Positions 23,674-31,370 of a stretch of DNA of 64,000 nucleotides are shown here, piece by piece. The stretch covers positions 3,100,001 through 3,164,000 of the forward strand of contig NZ_CP108032.1 of the NCBI RefSeq assembly GCF_036169555.1, written 5' to 3'. Every line of letters begins with the position of its first letter. Positions within the stretch are counted from its first letter, which is position 1. The position numbers were made by a program, and so were the translations under genes. Origin of the DNA: Streptomyces sp. NBC_00306 (GTDB lineage Bacteria; Actinomycetota; Actinomycetes; Streptomycetales; Streptomycetaceae). The notes under the pieces were generated by a model. The model worked only from the letters and a program-made list of their open reading frames with translations. It ran no database searches and had not been told where the DNA came from.

Positions 23674-25014
23674 ATGGCCAAGCGTGAACCGAACGTAGCT
23701 CTTGGGCGCCTGCTCGCCGAAAGCCGTTGGACTCACCGCCAGTTCGCGCGGGCGGTGAACCGTATCGGCACCGAGACCGGCACTCCTCTGCGCTACGACG
23801 AGTCGGCGGTGAGCCATTGGCTCGGCGGCACCGTCCCTCGCGGTGCGGTGCGGACGTGCATCCTCGAAGCCCTCTCCCGCCGCCTCGGCCGCCCTGTTAC
23901 CCATGCCGAAGCCGGGCTGCCTGTTCTACGCGATCGCTCCTCCGCGGATGCGGATACCGTGGAAGGGGTGATCGACCTGGGGAGGCTGGATATGGACCCG
24001 TCCCGCCGCAGCGTCCTGGGGGTCGGCCTGTTCTCCGTGGCCGTCACCATTCCCGGCTGGCCTGATGTGGTCGGGCGTGCCGATGCCATCCAGTCCGGCC
24101 GCACGACACGCATCGGCATGAACGAAGTGGACATGGTCATCGCCATGACCGAGCGTGTTTCGGAACTGGACGACGAGTTCGGCGGCCGTCACGCACGCCC
24201 CATGGCGGCCTCGTTCATGGTCAACACTGTGGCCTCCTACCTGCGTGCCGACGCACCCGAGGACGTACGCAAAGCGATGCTGTCCGCCGCCTCGGATCTG
24301 CTCTACCTGACCGGCTACATGGCCGTGGACGAAGGGCTGCACGGTCTCGCGCAGCGTTACTACGTCAAGGCCTTGGAGCTGGCGGGGGCGGCCGAGGATC
24401 ACCTGACGTACTGCACCACCCTGCGGGGGATGAGCGTCCAGGCGGTCGACCTCCGCCACGGAGAAAAGTCCATGGAACTGGCCGACGCCGCTGCCGCCGC
24501 CTCCCCGAAAGCCGGCCCCCGGATGCTGGCCTTCCTCGCCGGTCAGCAGGCGCATGCCGCCGCACAAACAGGCGACCGTACTGGCGCGCTGCGCCACATC
24601 CGGGAGGCCGAGGCGGCCATGGACCGTGCCGAGGCACGCGGCAAGGCGTTTGGCTCGTACGACCCGTCTTCGCTCAACTACCACGTCAGCCAGGTGCGTT
24701 ACGAACTCGGAGACAAGGCCGGAGCCGTCGAGGCCATGCAACAAGCGGACCGGCTCCGCCCCAGCATGTACCAGCGCACACGAGTACACCGTCGTGGCCT
24801 GCTGGCGGAGCGGCAAATGGAACTCGGCCACCTGGAAGCGGCCTGCGCCACCTGGCACCAGGCCCTCGACGACTACCCCAAGGTGCAGTCCGGCCGCGCC
24901 GACGAGCGCGTGAAGGCGATGTTCGGTCTCTTGCGCCCTCACCTGAAGAATCCGGCGGCGCTAGACCTGTACGACCGAGCACGCACGATCGCGCCACCGT
25001 CGCTGGTCGCCTAA
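23674..25014 (+). CDS. XRE-type HTH regulator with TPR-like C-terminal domain
   Basis: 446 residues: an N-terminal Cro/cI-type helix-turn-helix (about 8-65, with FARAVNRIG and ESAVSHWLGG), a linker, and a long all-helical Ala-rich region (about 180-440) with TPR-like pairs such as LAQRYYVKALELAGAAED and AGAVEAMQQADRLRP. HTH-plus-TPR proteins in Gram-positives (RRNPP type) sense short peptides; related Streptomyces proteins often flank specialised-metabolite genes. The ATG at 23674 has GGGAG eight bases ahead; an in-frame ATG at 23653 is the alternative. It probably regulates the divergent peptide operon. Confidence 0.82.
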   Translation: MAKREPNVALGRLLAESRWTHRQFARAVNRIGTETGTPLRYDESAVSHWLGGTVPRGAVRTCILEALSRRLGRPVTHAEAGLPVLRDRSSADADTVEGVIDLGRLDMDPSRRSVLGVGLFSVAVTIPGWPDVVGRADAIQSGRTTRIGMNEVDMVIAMTERVSELDDEFGGRHARPMAASFMVNTVASYLRADAPEDVRKAMLSAASDLLYLTGYMAVDEGLHGLAQRYYVKALELAGAAEDHLTYCTTLRGMSVQAVDLRHGEKSMELADAAAAASPKAGPRMLAFLAGQQAHAAAQTGDRTGALRHIREAEAAMDRAEARGKAFGSYDPSSLNYHVSQVRYELGDKAGAVEAMQQADRLRPSMYQRTRVHRRGLLAERQMELGHLEAACATWHQALDDYPKVQSGRADERVKAMFGLLRPHLKNPAALDLYDRARTIAPPSLVA

Positions 25015-25105
25015 TGGGAGCTGCCGGGTCGGTAAGACTCGGTGCCGTAGCCGCCAGCAGGTGAGCACTCCGGTTGCCGGAAGCGTTCGATTTCTGGGAT
25101 CAGAC

Positions 25106-25251
25106 CGTGCCCCTGCTGGTCGGCCGGAAGGCCAGACCGCTGATGGGGTGGCGTGCCCGCCGGGTTCGGCGTGAGCACTGGATCCATTAGGCCGCGCGCC
25201 GTGTCTTCCGCAGGCTGCACCGCAAGCGAAGTGCCAACAAGGGAGAGCGCG
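25106..25251 (+). ncRNA. Candidate IS110 bridge RNA region
   Basis: IS110 recombinases use a structured RNA from the non-coding end of the element to pair with target and donor DNA. The leader here can fold into GGTCGGCC-GGAA-GGCCAGACC (25118-25138; 8-pair stem with one bulged A and a GNRA loop). A second stem has an internal loop, GTGC/GCAC enclosing CGCCG/CGGCG (25153-25178). GTGAGCACT is repeated at 25061 and 25171. The call rests on position and folding only; the RNA ends are not known. Confidence 0.4.
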
Positions 25252-26478
25252 TTGCTGCTGATCGGCGATGACTGGGCCGAGGATCACCATGACGTCGAAG
25301 TCCAGGACGAGACGGGCCGGAAACTGGCCGCCGCGAAGCTACCCGAGGGCGTGGACGGCGTAGCCAAGCTCCACGAGCTCGTCGCGAAGCACGGTGGTGA
25401 GAAGCTCGATCCCAACGCTGTCATCGTCGGGATCGAGACCGACCGCGGCCCATGGGTTCAGGCTCTGATAGCCGCCGGCTACAAGGTCTACGCGATCAAC
25501 CCCCGGCAGGTCGCCCGCTTCAAGGAGCGGTACGGCACATCTGGTGCCAAGAGCGACAAGGGCGACGCTCACGCGCTCGCAGACATGGTCCGCATCGACC
25601 GTGACCAGCTACGGCCTATCGCTGGAGACAGCGAACAGGCCCAAGCCATCAAGGTCGTTGCCCGCGCTCATCAGACTCTCATCTGGGAACGCACCCGCAT
25701 CTTCCAGAGGCTGCGCAACGCCCTGCGTGAGTACTTCCCCGCGGCCCTGGATGCCTACGCCGACCTCACTCTGCTCGGCGCCGACGCACTGGAACTGCTC
25801 GTCAAAGCACCCACTCCGCAAGCCGCGGCGAAGCTGACCCACGCCCAGATCACTGCTGCACTGGCTCGCGCCCGTCGTCGCAACCGGACTGCGAAGGCAG
25901 CCGTCATCCAGACGGCGTTGCGCGAGCAGCACCTGGAGCTGGCTGAGCCGGTGACCGCCGCCTATGCGGCCACCGTGGTGGCTCACGCCCGGCTGCTGAT
26001 CACCCTGAATGAGCAGATAGCCGACCTGGAGACGCAGGTGAAAGCCCATTTTCACGCGCACCCGGACGCTGAGATTTACCTCTCGATGCCCGGCATGGGA
26101 GAAATTAGCGGCGCCCGGGTGCTCGCCGAATTCGGAGACGACCCCACCCGCTACGCGTCCGCCAAGGCGCGGAAGAACTATGCCGGCACCAGCCCGATCA
26201 CCCGAGCCTCCGGCAAGAGCCACACCGTCCAGGCCCGCTTCGTACGCAACAACCGGCTCGCCGACGCGTTGCAAGCCCAGGCGTTCTCTGCACTGAACGG
26301 ATCCCCAGGCGCTCGCGCCTACTACGACAAGCAACGCGTCCGTGATGTCGGCTACAACGGGGCCCTCCGACAAGTCGGCAACCGGCTCGTCGGCATCCTC
26401 CACGGATGCCTCAAGACTCGAACGCTCTACGACGAGGCGACCGCCTGGTCGCACTACGCCTACCTCCATGCCGCTTGA
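25252..26478 (+). CDS. IS110-family transposase (DEDD recombinase)
   Basis: 408 residues. The N-terminal RuvC-like DEDD domain starts IGDDWAEDHHDVEVQD and contains IETDRGPW and KSDKGDAHALADMVR. A helical linker leads to the C-terminal Tnp domain with SMPGMGEISGARVLAEFGD, and AGTSPITRASGKS holding the catalytic Ser. All acidic residues and the Ser appear present and the frame is full length, so the element may be active. Start TTG 25252 is chosen because GGGAGAG lies just ahead and the DEDD domain begins there; the longer frame from 25153 runs through the structured leader. Confidence 0.92.
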   Translation: MLLIGDDWAEDHHDVEVQDETGRKLAAAKLPEGVDGVAKLHELVAKHGGEKLDPNAVIVGIETDRGPWVQALIAAGYKVYAINPRQVARFKERYGTSGAKSDKGDAHALADMVRIDRDQLRPIAGDSEQAQAIKVVARAHQTLIWERTRIFQRLRNALREYFPAALDAYADLTLLGADALELLVKAPTPQAAAKLTHAQITAALARARRRNRTAKAAVIQTALREQHLELAEPVTAAYAATVVAHARLLITLNEQIADLETQVKAHFHAHPDAEIYLSMPGMGEISGARVLAEFGDDPTRYASAKARKNYAGTSPITRASGKSHTVQARFVRNNRLADALQAQAFSALNGSPGARAYYDKQRVRDVGYNGALRQVGNRLVGILHGCLKTRTLYDEATAWSHYAYLHAA

Positions 26479-26599
26479 TCTGAAACGGCATGGGGTGTCT
26501 GATCCCCGTCGCACCTTCGAGCTCAGCCGGAGAAAGTCAGCCACGAACGGCGGAGACGCCAGGAAATCACCCGTCACGTGTGTCTCCAGCAACCCGAGT

Positions 26600-26625
26600 G
26601 TGCCGGGCCCCATGGGGCCCGGCAC
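26600..26625 (-). terminator. prfB terminator
   Basis: A perfect 26-base palindrome (GTGCCGGGCCCCA and its complement), 23 bases after the prfB stop on the minus strand, and also able to stop transcription leaving the IS element. Confidence 0.88.
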
Positions 26626-26647
26626 CTTCCCGACGCAGTGTGCGCGT

Positions 26648-27754
26648 CTACTTCTCGCCCTGCTTGCGCCAGCGGATGCCCGCCTCCAGGAAGCCGTCGA
26701 TCTCGCCGTCCAGGACCGCCTGCGGGTTGCCCACCTCGAACTCCGTACGCAGGTCCTTGACCATCTGGTACGGGTGCAGGACGTACGAACGCATCTGGTT
26801 TCCCCAGGAGTTGCCGCCGTCGCCCTTGAGCGCGTCCATCTTGGCCTGCTCCTCCTGGCGGCGGCGCTCGAGGAGCTTCGCCTGGAGGACGTTCATCGCG
26901 CTCGCCTTGTTCTGAATCTGCGAGCGCTCGTTCTGGCAGGAGACGACGATGCCGGTGGGGACGTGGGTCAGGCGCACCGCGGAGTCCGTGGTGTTGACGC
27001 CCTGGCCGCCGGGGCCGGACGCCCGGTACACGTCCACGCGCAGCTCGGACTCATCGATCTCGATGTGGTCCGTCTTCTCGACCACCGGCAGCACCTCGAC
27101 GCCCGCGAAGGACGTCTGGCGGCGGCCCTGGTTGTCGAACGGCGAGATGCGCACGAGGCGGTGGGTGCCCTGCTCGACGGAGAGCGTGCCGTAGGCGTAC
27201 GGCGCCTTGACGACGAAGGTGGTCGACTTGATGCCGGCCTCTTCCGCGTACGAGGTCTCGTAGACCTCCGTGCCGTACCCGTGGCGCTCCGCCCAGCGCA
27301 GATACATCCGCTGGAGGCGCTCGGCGAAGTCGGACGCGTCGACGCCGCCCGCCTCGGCGCGGATGTTGACCAGCGCCTCGCGCTCGTCGTACTCGCCGGA
27401 GAGGAGGGTGCGGACCTCCATCTCGTCCAGCGCCTTGCGGACGTCGGTCAGCTCGGACTCCGCCTCGGCGAGGGTGTCCGCGTCGTCCTCGGCCTCGGCG
27501 AGCTCGAAGAGCACGGCCAGGTCGTCGATACGACCGCGGAGGGCCTCGGTCTTGCGGAGCTCGGCCTGGAGGTGCGAGAGCTTGCTCGTGATCTTCTGCG
27601 CCGCCTCCGGGTCGTCCCACAGGGACGGGGCGGCGGCCTGCTCCTCGAGCACGGCAATATCTGCCCTCATCCTGTCGAGGTCCAGGACGGCCTCGATCGA
27701 CCCCATGGTCGAGGAGAGGGACTTCAGCTCTTCGGATACATCGACGACTGCCAC
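26648..27754 (-). CDS. prfB: Peptide chain release factor 2
   Basis: Class I release factor for UGA and UAA stop codons. 368 residues with the stop-recognition tripeptide SPF (204-206) and the catalytic GGQ (249-251) inside [16 protein letters not shown], plus a coiled-coil N-terminal domain. The gene is one uninterrupted frame; the programmed +1 frameshift of E. coli prfB is absent. In streptomycetes prfB is close to ftsEX-smpB; here a 7 kb segment separates them. Confidence 0.98.
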   Translation of the reverse strand: MAVVDVSEELKSLSSTMGSIEAVLDLDRMRADIAVLEEQAAAPSLWDDPEAAQKITSKLSHLQAELRKTEALRGRIDDLAVLFELAEAEDDADTLAEAESELTDVRKALDEMEVRTLLSGEYDEREALVNIRAEAGGVDASDFAERLQRMYLRWAERHGYGTEVYETSYAEEAGIKSTTFVVKAPYAYGTLSVEQGTHRLVRISPFDNQGRRQTSFAGVEVLPVVEKTDHIEIDESELRVDVYRASGPGGQGVNTTDSAVRLTHVPTGIVVSCQNERSQIQNKASAMNVLQAKLLERRRQEEQAKMDALKGDGGNSWGNQMRSYVLHPYQMVKDLRTEFEVGNPQAVLDGEIDGFLEAGIRWRKQGEK

Positions 27755-27795
27755 GGGTCCAGCGTAACGGCTGGGCGCGAGAGCCCGACCCCCTA

Positions 27796-27838
27796 GGGTT
27801 CCGGCCTACGGTTCCGTGGGTTCCGGCCTACGGTTCCG
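27796..27838. repeat. 22-base tandem duplication across the pkaB stop codon
   Basis: GGGTTCCGGCCTACGGTTCC is present at 27796 and 27818, with 21 of 22 unit positions equal. The inner copy contains the pkaB stop TAG; the outer copy is now non-coding and carries a second in-frame-looking TAG. Confidence 0.9.
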
Positions 27839-29066
27839 CCGGTACCGACTGCTGGGAGTCCTGCGGGGAGACCTCCGAGTCGCCGCCGCTCGTCGCCAGC
27901 CAGCCGCCGACGCCCAGCGCGGCCGCGACCACCACTGCGGCGATCCCGAGGACGATGCGCCGCTTGCGGACGGTCTCGGACTTGTGGCGGGCCGATCCCG
28001 GTCGGCGCTGGCCGGGTGTGCGGGGGGCGCGCGCCGTGCCGCGGGCGCCGCCGGCGAGCTCGTCCGGAGCCGGTACCCGCATCGAGGTGTGGGTGTCGCG
28101 GTTGGAGTCCGCGGGCGCCGCGCCGGGCACGAGCGGTACGGCGCCACGGCGGCGCACCTCACCGGGTGCGGCCGGGGTCTCGTCCTCGTACGGCTCCGCC
28201 TGCGGTTCGGCGTCGGGTTCGTCGACGTCGAGGGGCGGCATGCCCGCCAGCATCGGCTGGAGTTCGCGCAGCCGGGCGCCGACCTCGGAGGCGCGCAGCC
28301 GTGACGCGGGCGCCTTGGCCAGGCACTGGTTGATGAGCTGCCACAACTCGTCGGGGATACCCGGGAGGGGGACGACGGTCTCGGTGACATGGCGGCGCAG
28401 GACCGCGCCGGGGTGACCGCCGCCGAAGGGGGTGAAGCCGGCGAGGAGTTCGTACAGCACGGTCGCGAGGGCGTAGATGTCGACGGCGGCGCGCGGCGGC
28501 AGGCCCTCGACGATCTCGGGCGCCAGATAGTCCGGGGTGCCGATGATGCGGGACGCCTTGGTGCGCCGCGGGGTGTCGATGAGCTTGGCGACGCCGAAGT
28601 CGGTCAGCAGGGCCGGGTGGGAGCCCGCGGGTCCGAGCGGGCCCTCCATGTCGAGCAGGATGTTCTCCGGCTTGACGTCGCGGTGCACGATGCCGGCGGC
28701 GTGCGCCACGGCCAGCGCGTCGGCGACGTCCGCGATGATCGCGACCGCGGCCTGGGGGGCGAGCCGGCGCTCCCGGTCGAGGCGGGTGCGCAGATCGGTG
28801 CCGCGTACGAGGTCCATGACGAGCGCGAGATCGTTCCCGTCGACGACGAGGTCGCGGACGCCGACGATCCGGGGGTGGTCGAGGCCGAGCAGGGCCGTGC
28901 GCTCCTGCACGAAGCGCCCGACGAGTTCCTGGTCCGACGCCAGGTCCTCGCGCAACAGCTTGATGGCGACGGGACCCTCGGGTCCCTCGCCCGCCCACAC
29001 CGTCCCGGCGCTGCCCCGCCCGAGGATCTGGTGGGCCGTGTAGCGGCTGCCGATATTCCGTGCCAA
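27828..29066 (-). CDS. pkaB: Membrane Ser/Thr protein kinase, PkaB-like
   Basis: Hanks-type kinase of 412 residues: Gly loop GRGSAGTVW, catalytic Lys in VAIKLL, HRDVKPEN (catalytic loop), DFG and APE motifs, a Pro/Arg-rich juxtamembrane region, one helix (about 373-395) and a 20-residue extracellular tail. Length and tandem position next to a second kinase match S. coelicolor pkaB (from memory). Start TTG 29066 is preferred: GAGGGAG lies five to eleven bases ahead, whereas the longer frame upstream lacks kinase-like sequence. Substrates are unknown; no PASTA domains. The 3' end carries a tandem duplication. Confidence 0.9.
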   Translation of the reverse strand: MARNIGSRYTAHQILGRGSAGTVWAGEGPEGPVAIKLLREDLASDQELVGRFVQERTALLGLDHPRIVGVRDLVVDGNDLALVMDLVRGTDLRTRLDRERRLAPQAAVAIIADVADALAVAHAAGIVHRDVKPENILLDMEGPLGPAGSHPALLTDFGVAKLIDTPRRTKASRIIGTPDYLAPEIVEGLPPRAAVDIYALATVLYELLAGFTPFGGGHPGAVLRRHVTETVVPLPGIPDELWQLINQCLAKAPASRLRASEVGARLRELQPMLAGMPPLDVDEPDAEPQAEPYEDETPAAPGEVRRRGAVPLVPGAAPADSNRDTHTSMRVPAPDELAGGARGTARAPRTPGQRRPGSARHKSETVRKRRIVLGIAAVVVAAALGVGGWLATSGGDSEVSPQDSQQSVPAEP

Positions 29067-29303
29067 GACTGCTCCCTCAGCGGCTGGCGTTGCCCACTGT
29101 GTCCGCCCGGGGGGCGACCCCCGGACCCCCGGCCGGAAAGCGGGCCGGGCACCGTGACCGCGGGGACACGCGAGGCACACCTGAGTAACGTACGCGGGGA
29201 TCCGGGGCCTGTGGGCCCCGGATGCCGCCAACCTTCACTTCTACGGGGGAAAACTGCCCGAAGAAGTCAACAAAGCTGACAAAGCCACCGAGTCGTGCAG
29301 TGG

Positions 29304-30947
29304 CTACTGTCCGCCTGGGTCCTGAGGCCCGGCGCCCGGGTCGGAACCGCCGAGGTCGGAGATCCAGTCCGACACCTTCGAGATGCCGTCGCCGATCGCG
29401 CTCCAGTAGCTCTTGCCCTCCGCGATCCAGCCCTGCAGCGGGGTCAGCTCCCAGACGAGCCAGCCCGCGACCACGATCAGGATCACCGAGAACAGACAGC
29501 CCTTGAGGCAGCCCAGACCCGGGATGCGCATCGGATTGGCGCTGCGCTGCCGGGGCTGGCGCGGGGTGGGCTGCGGCGGCTGCGGAGGCGCGTAGGGCTG
29601 CGGCGCGTACTGCTGCTGCTGGGGCGGTGGCTGCTGCCGGGCCTGCCGCCTGCTCTGCCGCGGCTGCTGAGGCTGGGGCTGGGGGCGCTGCGGCTGCGGC
29701 GGGTACCCCTGTTGCGGGTGCTGCGGCTGCTGGGGCCGCTGCTGCTGACGCTGCGGACGGCGCCGCAGCGGGTCCTGGCTCGGGTCGATGTACTGGACCT
29801 GTGTCTGCTCGCTGCGGTCGCGGGCGGCCTGGAGCTGGGACTGCCAGGGGTGGTTCGGGTCGTTGCCCGGCGGCACGGGAGGCATCACCGAGGTCGGGTC
29901 GGGGCCCTGGCCCTGGCCGGGACCGGTCTGCTGCATCACGCTGGTCGCGGCGTTCGGGTCGTACGAACCGGCGTTGGTGGGCAGCACCTGCGTCGGGTCG
30001 GCCGAGCCCGGGGTGCCCGGGACGTGTGCCGGATCCGGGTCGGGGCCGAGCAGGGCGGCGACGCCGAGCGCGGCCTCGACCTGCGCGGAGGAGGAGTGCA
30101 CACCGATGCCGGCAGCGACGGTGCGCAGCCCGCGGGCGAGGTTCTCGGCGCTCGGACGCTGGGACGGCTCCTTGCGCAGACAGCGCTCTATGACCGTCCA
30201 CAGCGGCTCGGGAACGGTGGTGGGGCGGCGCGGCTCCTCGCTGAGGTGGCGGTGCAGCACCTCCAGGGCACTGCCGCCCGCGAACGGGGGCCGGCCGGTG
30301 ACCAGCTCGTAGAGCAGGATGCCCGCGCCGTAGATGTCGACGGCGGAGGTCTGCGGACGGCCCTCGGCGGACTCGGGCGCGACATAGGCGGGCGTGCCGA
30401 CGAACTCGTGCGTACGGGTCAGGCCCGGGGAGTCCGCGAGGCGCGCGATGCCGAAGTCGGTCAGCATCGGGTGCATCTGACCGTCGATGTCCGTCTTCAG
30501 CAGGACGTTCGCGGGCTTGAGGTCCCGGTGGACGACGCCGTCGGCGTGACTGGCGGCGAGGGCGTCCGCGATCTGGGCGGTCAGCAGTGCGGCGGCGACC
30601 GGGGTGAACGGGCCGTTGTCGCGGAGATAGCGGTGCAGGTCGGGGCCGTCGACCAGGTCCATGACGAGGGCGAGCAGATCGCCCTCGACGACCAGGTCGC
30701 GCGTCCGCACGATGTTCGGGTGGGTCAGGCGGAGCAGGACGGAGCGCTCGCGCAGGAAGCGCATCACCACGTCCGCGTCGTTCGCCAGCTCCTCCTTGAG
30801 GACCTTGATCGCCACGGTCTCGCCCGGCTGGCCGGGCACGGCCGCCTCGGCGCCCGCGGTCTCCCGCTGGCTGGCCCGCCAGACGGTGCCCGTGGCCCCG
30901 CGCCCGAGTGGCTCCTCGAGCAGGTACTTGCTGCCTACCGGCCGCAC
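29304..30947 (-). CDS. pkaA: Membrane Ser/Thr protein kinase, PkaA-like
   Basis: 547 residues. The N-terminal kinase domain (about 1-270) has GRGATGTVW, catalytic Lys in AIKVLKEEL, HRDLKPAN, DFG and APES. A long Pro/Gln-rich linker (about 330-470, many PQQ runs) and one helix near 485-505 lead to an extracellular tail of about 40 residues. Organisation and length resemble S. coelicolor PkaA. Start GTG 30947 follows GGGAG by eight bases. It is upstream of pkaB on the same strand with a 237-base gap, and divergent from the FHA-FtsK-like gene. The FHA domain of that neighbour could bind a phosphothreonine made by these kinases. Confidence 0.9.
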   Translation of the reverse strand: MRPVGSKYLLEEPLGRGATGTVWRASQRETAGAEAAVPGQPGETVAIKVLKEELANDADVVMRFLRERSVLLRLTHPNIVRTRDLVVEGDLLALVMDLVDGPDLHRYLRDNGPFTPVAAALLTAQIADALAASHADGVVHRDLKPANVLLKTDIDGQMHPMLTDFGIARLADSPGLTRTHEFVGTPAYVAPESAEGRPQTSAVDIYGAGILLYELVTGRPPFAGGSALEVLHRHLSEEPRRPTTVPEPLWTVIERCLRKEPSQRPSAENLARGLRTVAAGIGVHSSSAQVEAALGVAALLGPDPDPAHVPGTPGSADPTQVLPTNAGSYDPNAATSVMQQTGPGQGQGPDPTSVMPPVPPGNDPNHPWQSQLQAARDRSEQTQVQYIDPSQDPLRRRPQRQQQRPQQPQHPQQGYPPQPQRPQPQPQQPRQSRRQARQQPPPQQQQYAPQPYAPPQPPQPTPRQPRQRSANPMRIPGLGCLKGCLFSVILIVVAGWLVWELTPLQGWIAEGKSYWSAIGDGISKVSDWISDLGGSDPGAGPQDPGGQ

Positions 30948-31370
30948 GTCATGTGCTCCCTGCTGATCGTGGTCCTTGCATGATCCCGGGCCACTGTCCC
31001 TCCGCCCGGGTTTCCGACCCACTTTAATGCCGCCGAACGGGGCACCGTCCGGTTGTCTTGCTCCGCCGTCGTCCCGGCGGTGTTCGAGAGAAAGACGTGC
31101 GCATCGTACGGATGGTTGCCGAACGGCCGTGCCGCACACATCACGGCGGTTCCGGATCCGTACCCAACCAGGCATTTTCCGTCCGGAGCGGACCAATCAA
31201 GATCACTTGTGAGCGGTACCCGGGCGTGTTGTCAGTGGCAGGTGCGAGGATGCCCTCAGCACGGCGCCGTGGGGGCGGGAGCTCTGTGGTCCGTGCCGAC
31301 CTGCCGGGTGGGGGCGATCACAGGCGGCACCCCTGCCGGGCACCCTGCGCAGAAGGGATTGCTGACGGCC
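30948..31370. other. 423-base divergent promoter region
   Basis: Lies between pkaA (-) and the FHA-FtsK-like gene (+). An imperfect dyad (GAAC and GCCGTG arms) spans 31121-31152. TTGTCA at about 31227 could be a -35 for the plus gene, without a good -10. No conserved gene or RNA was recognised. Confidence 0.4.

Larger units (their letters stand above)
25096..26506 (+). mobile_element. IS110-family insertion sequence (approximate limits)
   Basis: Contains one DEDD transposase gene and a non-coding leader, total about 1.4 kb, the usual size. The limits are a guess based on a 10-base inverted repeat GGGATCAGAC (25096-25105) and GTCTGATCCC (26497-26506). IS110 elements often lack clear terminal repeats and target duplications, so the true ends may differ. 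The element sits between the HTH-TPR regulator and prfB. Confidence 0.5.

Noticed and set aside
26648..27754. Possible programmed frameshift in prfB
   Set aside because: The gene is a single open frame with a normal start; no internal UGA or slippery site near codon 25.
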